Below, one piece after another: positions 53,011-62,960 of a DNA stretch of 64,000 nt (position 1 is its first letter; every line of letters begins with the position of its first letter). The stretch covers positions 2,166,501 through 2,230,500 of the forward strand of contig NZ_CP149130.1 in the NCBI RefSeq assembly GCF_037811135.1, read 5' to 3'. Position numbers and translations under genes: made by a program. The notes below the pieces were generated by a model. The model worked only from the letters and a program-made list of their open reading frames with translations, was not told the DNA's origin and searched no databases. The stretch comes from Aeromonas rivipollensis. GTDB taxonomy: Bacteria; Pseudomonadota; Gammaproteobacteria; Enterobacterales; Aeromonadaceae.

Positions 53011-55398
53011 ATGAAATTCAGTAAATCCTGGGTGATGGAGTGGGTCCGCACCGAGTTGAGTGACAACGCACTGGCCGAGCAGATCACCATGGCCGGCCTG
53101 GAAGTGGACGCCGTGGAAGCGGTGGCCGGCCAGTTCGACAACGTGGTCGTGGGCGAAGTGGTCGAGTGTGCCCAGCATCCGGACGCCGACAAGCTGCGGG
53201 TGACCAAGGTCAACGTGGGCGAGGCCGAGCTGCTGGACATCGTCTGCGGCGCGCCGAACTGCCGCACCGGCCTGAAAGTCTGCGTGGCCAAGGTAGGAGC
53301 GACCCTGCCGGGTGATTTCACCATCAAGAAAGCCAAGCTGCGCGGCCAGCCGTCTCACGGCATGCTCTGCTCCTTCAGCGAGCTGGGTATCGACGTAGAA
53401 GCGGATGGCATCATAGAGCTGCCGAGTGATGCGCCTATCGGTGCCGATATTCGCGACTACCTCGCGCTCAACGATGTCAGCATCGATGTGGATTTGACTC
53501 CGAACCGTGCCGACTGCCTCGGGATCAAAGGGCTTGCCCGCGAGATCGGTGTGCTCAACAGCGTGGACGTGGTCGAGCCGACTTGGGCGCCGGCAGTTGC
53601 CACCTGTGATGCCAGCTTCCCGATCCGGGTTGAAGCGCCAGCCGATTGCCCCCGTTATCTGGGTCGCGTCATCAAGGGGCTGAACCTGCACACCCCGAGC
53701 CCGCTCTGGATGCAGGAGAAACTGCGCCGTGGCGGCATTCGCTCCATCGACGCCATCGTCGACATCACCAACTTCCTGCTGCTGGAATACGGTCAGCCGA
53801 TGCACGCCTTCGATCTGGCCAAGCTGGAAGGGGAGCTGGTGGTGCGTCGCGCTCGTGCTGACGAGCCCATGACCCTGCTCGACGGCAACGAGGTGAAGCT
53901 CAAAGAGACCACCCTGGTGATTGCCGATACACAAGGCCCTGCCTGCATGGCCGGTATCTTCGGCGGCGATCGCACCGGTGTGTCCGAGACCACTACCGAC
54001 ATCCTGCTGGAGTGTGCCTTCTTCGCGCCGCTCTCCATCACCGGTCGTGCCCGTGCCTACGGTCTGCACACCGATTCATCCCACCGCTTCGAGCGCGGGG
54101 TGGATCCACAGCTGCAAGCCAAGGTGATGGACCGCGCCACCCGCCTGCTGCTGGATATCTGCGGCGGTGAAGCGGGTCCGGTCATCGAGGTCAAATCCGA
54201 TGCCCATCTGCCCAAGGCTGCTCCTATCAAGCTGCGTCGTGCCAAGCTCGACAAGGTGATCGGCATCAGCGTGGCCGACGCCCAGGTGGTCGAGATCCTG
54301 ACTCGCCTCGGCATGCAGGTGACGGTTGACGCCGACGGCTGGACCGCGCTGGCCCCCTCCTGGCGTTTCGACATCGCCATCGAGGAAGACCTCATCGAGG
54401 AAGTGGCCCGCATCTACGGCTACAACAACATCCCTAACCTGAAACCTGCCGCCTCCCTGGCGATGGTGGAGCAGGCAGAAGGCCAGGTGACCCTGAAGCG
54501 GGTACGTGACCTGCTGGTGGACCGCGGTTTCCAGGAAGCGATCACCTACAGCTTCGTGGATCCCAAGGCCCAGCAGACCCTGTTCCCCCAGAGCGATGCC
54601 ATAGTGCTGCCTAACCCCATCTCGGTCGAGATGTCCGCCATGCGTGTCTCCCTGTTCCCGGGTTTGGTGCAGGCGGTGGTCTACAACCAGAACCGCCAGC
54701 AGGGCCGTGTGCGTCTGTTCGAGCAGGGCCTGCGTTTCATCAAGGACGCGAGCGCCGAGAACGGCATCCGTCAGGAGCCTATGCTGGCCGGCATCATCAC
54801 CGGCAACCAGAGCGACGAGCACTGGGACGTCAAGAGCCGTGGCAGCGACTTCTTTGATTTGAAAGGGGATCTGGAAGCAGTGCTGGATCTCACCGCCGAA
54901 GGGGCCACCTTCAGCTTCGAGCGCACCGAGCACAGCGCCCTGCACCCGGGCCAGAGTGCCGCCATACTGCGCAATGGCGCCGTCATCGGCCACATCGGCG
55001 TGATCCACCCGAGCCTCGAGAAGAAGCTGGGTCTCAAGAGCCGCGCCGTGATGTTCGAGCTGGAACTGGACAAGCTGACCCCTGCCAAGGTGCCGGTTGC
55101 AGCCGAAGTTTCCCGCTTCCCGGCCAATCGCCGTGACATAGCCGTGGTGGTGGATGTTGCGGTTCTGGCCGGTGATGTCCTGGCAGTAATTAAAAAAGTT
55201 GGCGGAAATCAGTTAGTTGGAATAAACTTGTTCGACGTATACCAGGGTGCTGGTATGGCAGAGGACAAGAAGAGCCTGGCCATCAGTCTAGTGTTGCAAG
55301 ACACCCAGCGCACCCTGGAGGAGAAAGAGATTGCCGAGACCGTAGACAATGTCGTGCGGGCCCTTGGTGAAGAGTTGAATGCATCCTTGAGGGATTGA
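53011..55398 (+). CDS. pheT: Phenylalanyl-tRNA synthetase beta subunit
   Basis: A 795-residue subunit, full length. N-terminal tRNA-binding OB domain ([20 protein letters not shown]), B3/B4 editing domain, B5 ([20 protein letters not shown]), catalytic-like core and the C-terminal anticodon-binding FDX-ACB domain ([19 protein letters not shown]). It starts 12 bases after pheS. Confidence 0.98.
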   Translation: MKFSKSWVMEWVRTELSDNALAEQITMAGLEVDAVEAVAGQFDNVVVGEVVECAQHPDADKLRVTKVNVGEAELLDIVCGAPNCRTGLKVCVAKVGATLPGDFTIKKAKLRGQPSHGMLCSFSELGIDVEADGIIELPSDAPIGADIRDYLALNDVSIDVDLTPNRADCLGIKGLAREIGVLNSVDVVEPTWAPAVATCDASFPIRVEAPADCPRYLGRVIKGLNLHTPSPLWMQEKLRRGGIRSIDAIVDITNFLLLEYGQPMHAFDLAKLEGELVVRRARADEPMTLLDGNEVKLKETTLVIADTQGPACMAGIFGGDRTGVSETTTDILLECAFFAPLSITGRARAYGLHTDSSHRFERGVDPQLQAKVMDRATRLLLDICGGEAGPVIEVKSDAHLPKAAPIKLRRAKLDKVIGISVADAQVVEILTRLGMQVTVDADGWTALAPSWRFDIAIEEDLIEEVARIYGYNNIPNLKPAASLAMVEQAEGQVTLKRVRDLLVDRGFQEAITYSFVDPKAQQTLFPQSDAIVLPNPISVEMSAMRVSLFPGLVQAVVYNQNRQQGRVRLFEQGLRFIKDASAENGIRQEPMLAGIITGNQSDEHWDVKSRGSDFFDLKGDLEAVLDLTAEGATFSFERTEHSALHPGQSAAILRNGAVIGHIGVIHPSLEKKLGLKSRAVMFELELDKLTPAKVPVAAEVSRFPANRRDIAVVVDVAVLAGDVLAVIKKVGGNQLVGINLFDVYQGAGMAEDKKSLAISLVLQDTQRTLEEKEIAETVDNVVRALGEELNASLRD

Positions 55399-55401
55399 TC
55401 T

Positions 55402-55698
55402 ATGGCGCTTACCAAAGCCGACATTGCAGAGCACCTGTTCACCCAGCTCGGGATGAGCAAGCGTGAAGCCAAAGACATGGTGGAAGCCTTCTTTGAGGAA
55501 ATCAGACAGGCGCTCGAGCGCGGTGAACAAGTCAAGATTTCAGGCTTCGGTAACTTTGATCTTCGTGAGAAGAACCAGCGTCCCGGACGTAACCCCAAGA
55601 CGGGCGAGGATATTCCCATCAGCGCCCGTCGCGTGGTGACCTTCCGGCCTGGCCAGAAGCTCAAGGCCAGGGTAGAAAATGTTGAACCCAATGAGTGA
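55402..55698 (+). CDS. ihfA: Integration host factor alpha subunit
   Basis: A 98-residue DNA-bending protein: [20 protein letters not shown] at the start and the beta-arm region [20 protein letters not shown] with the DNA-intercalating proline. It starts three bases after the pheT stop, as in E. coli, where pheST and ihfA are co-transcribed. Confidence 0.98.
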   Translation: MALTKADIAEHLFTQLGMSKREAKDMVEAFFEEIRQALERGEQVKISGFGNFDLREKNQRPGRNPKTGEDIPISARRVVTFRPGQKLKARVENVEPNE

Positions 55699-55700
55699 TG

Positions 55701-55726
55701 AAAAGCCAGGCAACCGCCTGGCTTTT
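55701..55726 (+). terminator. Terminator after ihfA
   Basis: AAAAGCCAGGC (55701-55711) pairs with GCCTGGCTTTT (55716-55726). It lies directly after the ihfA stop and eight bases before the sensor kinase start. Confidence 0.9.
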
Positions 55727-55734
55727 GCGTTTCG

Positions 55735-58700
55735 ATGATAAAGACCCTCTTCCTGTTTGGTGCGCTGCTGGCCTTGCCGCTGCGTGCCGCCACGCTCCCC
55801 CTGTCAGCCGAGACCCAGGCCTATGCCGATACGCTCACCGGGCTGACTTTCTGCTACCCGGCCCTGCAGCGTCCGCCCTACCTGGAAGCGCAGGGGGGCC
55901 TGCTCATCGATCAGATGAAACGACTGGCCCTGCAACTGCCGGTGCCGCTGCGCTTTGAAAAACTGCCCAACTGGGCGGCGACCCTGCAGGGTTTGCAGCG
56001 CGGGCAGTGCGATCTCATCCCCCATGTGGGCCCTACCCGGGAGACGATGCCCGGCACGGCCTTGAGCCGTGCCATGCTGGAGGCGGAGTCCGCCATCCTC
56101 TATCGAGGGGAGCTCGAGCAGGCGACCTTCCTGGTCTCGCCCATCTGGCAGGCAGAGGAGACCCTGCGGCGGCTCTATCCCCACTCGTCCCAGCTGCTCC
56201 TGACCGATGCGGAAAACTGGTACGGGGCCCTGGTGGCGGGCAGGGGCAGCGCCTACCTCGGTGACTATCTGCAACTGCGTTACCTGATGCGGGAGTTCCC
56301 GGACGAGGGGCTTCGCCTGCGACGGCTGCGAAGCGATGATCTGGTGATTAGCTACCGGCTGATGATGGACGACAAGCCGCAGTTGCAGGAGCTGATAGAC
56401 ACGGCGATCCGCTTCCTGCCGCCGGGCAGCCTCTATCGGGATCTGGGGCGCTATCTGCCCCAGAGCGAGCAGGACATCAACCCCTTGCACTTTACCGACA
56501 AGGAGCAGGCCTGGCTGGTCGGCAGCGCGCGCACCATCAAGCTGGTGGCGGATCCCGGCTTCATGCCCTATAGCGGCGTCAACCAGCAGGGTGAGCTCAT
56601 CGGCTGGAGCGGCGATGTGCTGCGGGAGGTGAGCCGCCAGACGGGGCTGAATTTCGAGCTGATCCCCGTTGCCAGCAAGGAGGAGGCGCTGGCCAGGCTG
56701 CGCAGCGGAGAGGCCGCCATGATGGCCGGTCTGCTGGAGTCGCCGACGCTGCACGAGGAGTTCGAGTTCACCCGTGCGGTGGCAACCAGTCGCTATGCCC
56801 TGGTCAGCCGCAAACGGGGGGCCTATCACGCCCTTGCCGAGGTCAAGGGCAAGGTGGTCGTGCCCCGTATGCTCTACGACACCAGCCTGCTGGCCCGGTT
56901 CGGGCAACACGACTGGGGGGTGACCGACAACCTGCTGCAAGGGCTGGCGGCGGTGCAGAGCGGTGAGGCCGATGCCATGCTGGCCGAGCTCTATCAACTG
57001 CAATATCCCCTGCGCAACAACCAGCTGAGCGAGCTGAGCATCACTGAGCTGCCTGAGGTGTTTGGCCTCGGCTTTGCCATCAGGCGGGATCAGCCAAGGC
57101 TCGCCGGGGTACTGGAGCAGAGCCTGACGACGATCAACGATCGCCAGGTGAGCGAGCTGGTCCAGCGTTGGCGGCGTCTCGTCCTGAACCAGCAAGAGGG
57201 AGTCAGTTACGGCTTCTGGCTTGGATCTGTCCTGCTGGCGCTCCTGATCAGCGCGGGGGTGATCTGGTCAATCTGGCGCTCCCGCCAGCAGCTGGCCCAG
57301 GAGGCGCGCGAGCGCCAGAAGGCGGAGCAGGCGCTGGCGCTGGAGAGCAAGTTCAGGGAGTCCCTGTTCCAGGCGCTGCCCGTGCCCGTGTTCTTGCGCA
57401 ATGACAAGGGGGAGGTGATCAAACGCAACAAGCGCGCCAAACGGATGGAGGCGCGCTACGCCACCGATCTCGTCCTGCCGTCCCCACAGCTGCAAGGGGC
57501 TGAGGGGGAGATAGCCCTGCGGGATCAGGTCTACTCCTATGCCCAGATCCCGCTGCGCCTGGGGCCCCAGTCTCCGGCCGGGGATCTCATCGCCCTGTCA
57601 GACATCAGTGCCCTGCGCGAGCGTACCCGCTTGTTGCGCCAGGCGGAGCGTCGCCTGCGGGCCCTCACCAATACGGTGCCTGGGGTAGTGCTGCAGTTCA
57701 CCCTGCAAGGCGGCGCCATCACCCGGGTGGAGTTCGTCAGCCGCGGCAGCCATGAGCTGCTGGGGCTGGCCAGCCAGCAGATCCGCCTCAATCCCAACGA
57801 GACCCTTACCCGCATCTCGCACCAGGACAGGCGGGAGATGCGCGCCCCCATGCTGGCCATGTTGCAGGCCGGGCGCCCCTTCTCCCATCTGCTGCGTTAC
57901 CAGCATCCCGTCAAGGGCTCGCGCTGGCTGCAGTTCTCCGGCAGGGGGCGCCGTCAGGGGGAGGGGTGGCGCATCTTTGGGGTGGTGCAGGATGTGACCA
58001 ACCGGGTCGAGCAGGAGCACTCTCTGCAACTCTCCCATGAGCAGGCCCAGCAGGCCGTGCTCGCCAAGGGACGTTTCCTCGCCGCCGTGAGCCACGAGAT
58101 CCGCACCCCCATGAACGCCATCCTGGGCTTGCTGGAGTGGCTGGATCAGACCGAGCTCTCCGCAGAGCAGGCCTCGGTGCTGGCGCACGTCAGGCAGGCG
58201 GGCAACGAGTTGCTCGGGCTGCTCAACGACGTGCTCGACTTCAGCCGCAATGAGAACCGCCAGCTGCGGCTCTCCCTGCAACCGACCGATCTGGTGGAGC
58301 TGTGCGAGCATGTGGCGGCGGTGCACTGGTCCAAGGCGCGCTCCAAACACCTGCAGCTGCGCCTCAACCTGGATCCGTCACTGCCCGCCCTGATGGCGCT
58401 CGATCCCCACAGGGTGCAGCAGGTGTTGCACAACCTGCTCTCCAACGCCATCAAGTTCAGCGAGCACGGCGAGGTGGTGCTCTGGGCTCGCCGGCACGGG
58501 GACTGGGTCTGGTGCGGGGTGGACGATCAGGGGCCCGGCATCAGTGCCGAGCTGCTGCCCCGGCTGTTCCAGCCCTTCGAGCAAGGGGAGGAGCTGGGTC
58601 AGCTCAGGGCCCAGGGTACCGGCTTGGGGTTGGCCATCTGTCGCCAGCTGATGGAGCAGATGGGAGGAGAGATCCGGGTCGAGCCGGTGGCCACTGGCGG

Positions 58701-59676
58701 CAGCCGCTTCATCTGTGCATGGCCCCTCAAAGAGACGCAGGAGAAGGCGCCCTGGCAACCAAGGTTCAAACAGATTTCTCTGCAGCTTCCCCCCGAGGAG
58801 CTGGCGTACGTGCGGGCCTGGCTCGCCGAGTTTGGCGTGACCGAGGAGGCGACGGCGCCCGGCCTTGCAGCCACCCAGGATGAACAGGGACTGCGTGCCT
58901 GGTCCTGGCAGGGGGAGCCCTGGATCCCGGGCGCCGTGGTGAGCCTGCTGCAACCCAGGCTGGTTCAGGGGAGCGGGGAGGTCGCGGATCTGCCGGGGGC
59001 TGGCATGCGGGTCCTCCTGGTGGAAGATCACGAGGTGAACCGGGTGCTGATCAGCATGCAGCTGAGTCAGCTGGGTGCCCGGGTGCTGAGCGCCGCCAAT
59101 GGCCGTCTGGCCCTCGAGATCCTGGAGCGGGAATCTGTCGATCTGGTGCTGACGGACCTGCAGATGCCGGTGATGGACGGTGCCGAGCTCTGCAAGCAGT
59201 TGCGGGCCTCGGTGCGTTGGCAGCAGCTTCCCGCCTATGTGATCACCGCCGATCTCAGCGAGCAGGCGGCCCAGCGTCTGGCCGACTGCGGCTGCCAGGG
59301 GCACCTGGACAAACCCGTCCTGCTGAAGGAGCTGGCCATCTTGCTGCGCACCGTCTCCGGTCGCAGCAGTGCGCCCCTGGTGGGGAGCGCGGTCAAGGCC
59401 ACGCCCATGACGACACTGCTCAACCCGGCGCTCATCAACCTCTATCTGGTATCGGCTCGTCAGGATCTGGCCGACATTGAGGGGTGCGTCACGGCAGGGA
59501 ATGAAGGCGCCCTCGATACGGCTTTACACAAGATGAAGGGGGCCGCCAAAATGGTGGGGGCCACCGCCTTGGTACAGGTGATCGAGCGCTGGCAGAGAGC
59601 CCCCGGGCACCCCTTGGTGGAAGAATTGAAGCAGGCCGTGGAAGACGTCTGCCGGCAACTGGGCGAGAGAGCATGA
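55735..59676 (+). CDS. BvgS-like hybrid sensor histidine kinase
   Basis: A 1313-residue four-step phosphorelay sensor. Signal peptide (1-19), two periplasmic SBP_bac_3-like sensor lobes (about 35-245 and 265-480), a membrane helix near 485-510, two PAS-like regions (about 540-630 and 650-755), HisKA with His787 (AAVSHEIRTPMNAILGLLEW), HATPase with HNLLSNAIKFSEHG and GTGLGLAICRQLMEQMGG, a receiver domain with Asp1141 (LVLTDLQMPVMDG), and an HPt domain with His1265 (ALHKMKGAAKMV). The ligand is unknown. The response regulator gene follows at one base distance. Confidence 0.92.
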   Translation: MIKTLFLFGALLALPLRAATLPLSAETQAYADTLTGLTFCYPALQRPPYLEAQGGLLIDQMKRLALQLPVPLRFEKLPNWAATLQGLQRGQCDLIPHVGPTRETMPGTALSRAMLEAESAILYRGELEQATFLVSPIWQAEETLRRLYPHSSQLLLTDAENWYGALVAGRGSAYLGDYLQLRYLMREFPDEGLRLRRLRSDDLVISYRLMMDDKPQLQELIDTAIRFLPPGSLYRDLGRYLPQSEQDINPLHFTDKEQAWLVGSARTIKLVADPGFMPYSGVNQQGELIGWSGDVLREVSRQTGLNFELIPVASKEEALARLRSGEAAMMAGLLESPTLHEEFEFTRAVATSRYALVSRKRGAYHALAEVKGKVVVPRMLYDTSLLARFGQHDWGVTDNLLQGLAAVQSGEADAMLAELYQLQYPLRNNQLSELSITELPEVFGLGFAIRRDQPRLAGVLEQSLTTINDRQVSELVQRWRRLVLNQQEGVSYGFWLGSVLLALLISAGVIWSIWRSRQQLAQEARERQKAEQALALESKFRESLFQALPVPVFLRNDKGEVIKRNKRAKRMEARYATDLVLPSPQLQGAEGEIALRDQVYSYAQIPLRLGPQSPAGDLIALSDISALRERTRLLRQAERRLRALTNTVPGVVLQFTLQGGAITRVEFVSRGSHELLGLASQQIRLNPNETLTRISHQDRREMRAPMLAMLQAGRPFSHLLRYQHPVKGSRWLQFSGRGRRQGEGWRIFGVVQDVTNRVEQEHSLQLSHEQAQQAVLAKGRFLAAVSHEIRTPMNAILGLLEWLDQTELSAEQASVLAHVRQAGNELLGLLNDVLDFSRNENRQLRLSLQPTDLVELCEHVAAVHWSKARSKHLQLRLNLDPSLPALMALDPHRVQQVLHNLLSNAIKFSEHGEVVLWARRHGDWVWCGVDDQGPGISAELLPRLFQPFEQGEELGQLRAQGTGLGLAICRQLMEQMGGEIRVEPVATGGSRFICAWPLKETQEKAPWQPRFKQISLQLPPEELAYVRAWLAEFGVTEEATAPGLAATQDEQGLRAWSWQGEPWIPGAVVSLLQPRLVQGSGEVADLPGAGMRVLLVEDHEVNRVLISMQLSQLGARVLSAANGRLALEILERESVDLVLTDLQMPVMDGAELCKQLRASVRWQQLPAYVITADLSEQAAQRLADCGCQGHLDKPVLLKELAILLRTVSGRSSAPLVGSAVKATPMTTLLNPALINLYLVSARQDLADIEGCVTAGNEGALDTALHKMKGAAKMVGATALVQVIERWQRAPGHPLVEELKQAVEDVCRQLGERA

Positions 59677-59677
59677 G

Positions 59678-60928
59678 ATGATCATCACAGATGAAGAGTT
59701 GTTGGCGTTGCTGGAATCCGATGTCAGCCAGGAACCCGTATTTCACCCCGTCAGCGTCTATGCCCTGGACGCCGTCTCCCATCAGGCGGCAAAGGAGGCC
59801 GGCTTGCCAGCCTACGCCAGCCTGCACCGTACCCGACCGGACGCGAGCTGGCAGTGGGAGGGGTTGTTCGCTGCCGGGGCCATCGCCCTGTTCGATCCCG
59901 CCTCCCACGGGGGGGCCGACTATCTGCCGCGGCTGCAGACCCCGGGGGTGGGGATCTACCGCCTGTCGGATCCCTGGCTTGAGGGGTTGCAGGCGCGGGA
60001 GCAGGGGTGGCGAGACTGGCTCGCCCGGCTCCAGGTTCTGTTGCTCGAGGATCACCCCTTCCAGGGGGCCTGCATCCAGCAGGAGATCCAGATGCTGGGA
60101 CTTCCCTGCCACTGGGTGCAGGACGGCGACGGCTGCCTGCAGGCGCTGGAAGAGGGCGGAGTGGGGCTGCTGATCTGCGATCTCAGCCTGGCGGAGCAGG
60201 ATGCCATCAGTCTCCTGATGAGCCATCCCCAGTACCGTCACAGTGGCCTGCCCATCATACTGCTGTCCGCCCACGATCAGACCCTGATCGACGGCGCCAG
60301 GCGCCTGCTGCACGACGCCGGCTTCAACGTGCTGGCCGCCCTGGCCAAGCCGCTGCAGAGCGACGATCTGCTGCGTCTGCTCAAGGCGCTCTACCTGGGG
60401 CCGCAGCGTCAACGCAGGCTGGGTGGCCTGAAGCGCACCATTCGCAGTTGGCTGGGAGGAGCCCGGGGCCAGCTTGGCCTGCAGGCGGATGCAGCCTCCT
60501 GCCCCCTGCCAATCTGGCTGGCCGTGAGCAGCCTGCCCCCTCACTGGGATCCCCTCAAGGCATGGCTGGAGCAACATGGCAGGCAGGCGAGCGAGCTGAC
60601 CCTGGTGATCCATCGGCGGGATAACTTGCTGAACCAGGCGGATCGCTTTGCTCTGGTGCTGCAGGCGAGTCTTGCCGGGGCCAGGCTGGCCCTGCTGCTG
60701 GACAATGCCCAGCACCTGCCTTTCGATCAGCTGGAGCGGCTGCCGATCCAGAGCCTGCTGCTGGGTCAGCATCTGCTGCCGGAGCTGGAGGCCATGGCCG
60801 CCGACTCCCTGCTGGCCCGCTTCATCCAGCGTGCTCGCGAGCTCGGCATGGCCCTCTATCTCGACGATCCCTTCAACCTGCTTGATCCCGCCCAGTGGCA
60901 GGATCTCGGCATGGCGGGGCGCTGGTAG
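59678..60928 (+). CDS. Response regulator with degenerate EAL-like C-terminus
   Basis: A 416-residue protein. A receiver domain lies at about 117-235: acidic pair in VLLLEDHPFQGACIQQEI, phospho-acceptor Asp168 in LLICDLSLAEQD, and Lys224 in ALAKPLQS. The last 170 residues have the rhythm of an EAL phosphodiesterase (AGARLALLLDNAQHLPFDQL, then RARELGMALYLDDPFNLLD) but no EAL or DDFG motif, so catalysis is unlikely; it may bind c-di-GMP or only partners. The first 100 residues are unassigned. It is coupled to the kinase at 55735. Confidence 0.8.
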   Translation: MIITDEELLALLESDVSQEPVFHPVSVYALDAVSHQAAKEAGLPAYASLHRTRPDASWQWEGLFAAGAIALFDPASHGGADYLPRLQTPGVGIYRLSDPWLEGLQAREQGWRDWLARLQVLLLEDHPFQGACIQQEIQMLGLPCHWVQDGDGCLQALEEGGVGLLICDLSLAEQDAISLLMSHPQYRHSGLPIILLSAHDQTLIDGARRLLHDAGFNVLAALAKPLQSDDLLRLLKALYLGPQRQRRLGGLKRTIRSWLGGARGQLGLQADAASCPLPIWLAVSSLPPHWDPLKAWLEQHGRQASELTLVIHRRDNLLNQADRFALVLQASLAGARLALLLDNAQHLPFDQLERLPIQSLLLGQHLLPELEAMAADSLLARFIQRARELGMALYLDDPFNLLDPAQWQDLGMAGRW

Positions 60929-60931
60929 CCC

Positions 60932-61546
60932 GTGCCGCGCTACCTTTGCTGGCCTCCCGACGAGGCGCGCCTGCAACGGGCGCTGGCGGGCTGGGTGCAT
61001 CCCGGCTCGCGGGCCTCCTTGCCCCTGATGATGGAGGTGGGCGGCATCCCCTGCCGACTGCAGGAGCTGGCAGGATCCGATCCCGAGCGGCTGAAGGCGG
61101 CCTACGAGGCGCTGAGCGAACAGAGTGTCTACCTGCGCTTCATGCGCGCCAAGCAGCCTGCCACCGCCGAGCAGCTCGCCTTCTTTCTCGACTATCCCAA
61201 AGCGCCCCAGATAGGGCTGCTGCTCACCGACGAACAGGGTCGGCCGCTGGCCATGGCCCAGTCCATCCGGCGGCGCCTGCACCCGGACAGGGCGGAGTTC
61301 TCCTGCATAGTCGCGGATCATTTTCAGCATAGAGGGGCCGGACGCCGCATCCTGCTTGCGCTGGCATTGCTGGCGCACGGGGAGGGGATCCGCGAGTGGA
61401 CCGCCGAAGTGCTCGGCCAGAACAGGTCCATGCTGGCCCTGCTGAAGGGGCTGGGGCTGCCGCTGACCCTGGTGACGGGGCGGGAGATGGTCTTTGTCAG
61501 GCTGGACTTGAGCATATTGGGCACCCTGGTGCCCCGACATTCCTAA
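60932..61546 (+). CDS. GNAT-family acetyltransferase
   Basis: A 204-residue protein with a C-terminal GNAT domain (FSCIVADHFQHRGAGRRILL carries the acetyl-CoA loop) similar to the domain of protein acetyltransferases of the Pat/YfiQ type. It starts with GTG at 60932, three bases after the regulator stop, so it belongs to the same unit. The N-terminal 40 residues are unassigned. Its position beside cobB invites the idea of an acetylation pair. Confidence 0.75.
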   Translation: MPRYLCWPPDEARLQRALAGWVHPGSRASLPLMMEVGGIPCRLQELAGSDPERLKAAYEALSEQSVYLRFMRAKQPATAEQLAFFLDYPKAPQIGLLLTDEQGRPLAMAQSIRRRLHPDRAEFSCIVADHFQHRGAGRRILLALALLAHGEGIREWTAEVLGQNRSMLALLKGLGLPLTLVTGREMVFVRLDLSILGTLVPRHS

Positions 61547-61618
61547 GACCAAGGGCGAATGTGCCGGACCAACCGGCTGTGCTAAGGTCAGCCTGTGATC
61601 CGTTGGAGGAAATCAACC

Positions 61619-62392
61619 ATGGTGCAGTCAGCCAAACATATCGTGATCCTCACCGGTGCCGGCATCTCGGCCGAGTCCGGTATCAAGACCTTCAGGGCCT
61701 GCGACGGCCTGTGGGAGGAGCACAGGGTGGAAGACGTGGCCACTCCGGAGGGCTACGCCCGGGATCCCGAACTGGTTCAGCGTTTTTACAACGCGCGGCG
61801 CCATCAGTTGCAACGCGCCGAGATCCACCCCAATCCTGCCCACTATGCCCTGGCGCGCCTCGAACGCCTGTTGCCGGGGCGAGTAACCCTGGTCACCCAG
61901 AACATCGACAACCTGCACGAGAGTGCGGGCAGCAAGCACCTTATCCACATGCACGGCGAGCTGCTCAAGGCGCGCTGCCCGGGCTCGGGGCAGGTGATCG
62001 AGTGGCGCGGGGAGCTCCACCAGCACGAGCTCTGCTCCTGCTGCCAGTTGCCGCAGCCGCTGCGGCCTCATGTGGTCTGGTTTGGCGAGATGCCACTCGG
62101 GCTGGATCGCATCTACTCGGCACTGGCACAATGCGATCTCTTCATCTCCATCGGTACCTCGGGGGCCGTCTATCCCGCGGCTGGGTTCGTTCATGAGGCA
62201 GGCCTCAATGGTGCGCACACCGTCGAGCTCAACCTGGAGCCAAGCGAAGTGGGTAGCCAGTTTGACGAGAAGCGCTATGGCCCGGCCTCCCTGCTGGTGC
62301 CCGCCTTCGTGGACGAATTGCTGCAAAGCTGCGGGGTGCATCAGCCCAAACAGATCGACGGTCATAACTGGATGGAGATGCGTGGGCCATAA
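61619..62392 (+). CDS. cobB: NAD-dependent protein deacylase, CobB/sirtuin
   Basis: A 257-residue class III sirtuin. The NAD site [31 protein letters not shown], the catalytic His in [11 protein letters not shown] and the zinc cysteine CSCCQL are visible. The YxxR pair in FYNARRHQL is that of dual deacetylase/desuccinylases. GGAGG lies eight bases before the ATG at 61619; an earlier frame start at 61595 is without support. Confidence 0.94.
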   Translation: MVQSAKHIVILTGAGISAESGIKTFRACDGLWEEHRVEDVATPEGYARDPELVQRFYNARRHQLQRAEIHPNPAHYALARLERLLPGRVTLVTQNIDNLHESAGSKHLIHMHGELLKARCPGSGQVIEWRGELHQHELCSCCQLPQPLRPHVVWFGEMPLGLDRIYSALAQCDLFISIGTSGAVYPAAGFVHEAGLNGAHTVELNLEPSEVGSQFDEKRYGPASLLVPAFVDELLQSCGVHQPKQIDGHNWMEMRGP

Positions 62393-62477
62393 TTATTGAG
62401 CAACTGCATAGTTGCATTGACTCAATGAAGCCGCCAAACTGACCCGTAAAATAGAAGATGCAGCTGGCGCAAGGGAT

Positions 62478-62960
62478 ATGGACATTTTCAAGCATGGAAT
62501 AGCGTTAATTCTGCTGGTGCTGACGGCGTTTGGCACTCAGGCAACCTCTTCTTCACCACTGTTGCACTTGATCCTGCCTGACCAGCGGGAGATCCCCCTG
62601 GATGAGGCGGCGCTGGCCGCCTTGCCACAGACCGAGTTCGAGACAGCGACTCCCTGGACCGCCGGGGTTCACCGCTATCGTGGCCCGACCCTGAAGGCGA
62701 TGCTGGCGGCGCAGGGGCTCAAGGATGTCACTCACATCAGGGTGACTGGGCTCAATGGCTATCAGCAGCAGTTTGATCTCGCCCCGTTTGCCGAGGTGCC
62801 GCTGACGCTGGTGCGCTATCAGGATGACAAGCCGCTGACCCGTCGCAACAAGGGTCCCGTCTGGCTGCTGATGCCCTTCTCCGATTACCCTGAATTCGAT
62901 GTCTCCCCCATTCACAGCTTCATGGTGTGGCAACTGGTGCGCATCGAGGTCATCCCGTGA
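62478..62960 (+). CDS. Small exported molybdopterin-oxidoreductase-like protein
   Basis: A 160-residue protein with a signal peptide (KHGIALILLVLTAFGTQA). The mature part has TPWTAGVHRYRGPTLKAMLA, RVTGLNGYQQQF and RNKGPVWLLMPFSDYPEF, the pattern of the short proteins listed with the oxidoreductase molybdopterin-binding group (COG3915). It lacks the cofactor cysteine of SuoX-type enzymes as far as I can see. Function unknown. It overlaps the start of the GGDEF gene, so the two are coupled. Confidence 0.7.
   Translation: MDIFKHGIALILLVLTAFGTQATSSSPLLHLILPDQREIPLDEAALAALPQTEFETATPWTAGVHRYRGPTLKAMLAAQGLKDVTHIRVTGLNGYQQQFDLAPFAEVPLTLVRYQDDKPLTRRNKGPVWLLMPFSDYPEFDVSPIHSFMVWQLVRIEVIP

Noticed and set aside
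59489..61552. A 687-codon open frame on the minus strand
   Set aside because: Antisense to the response regulator and GNAT genes, no ribosome site, no family match.
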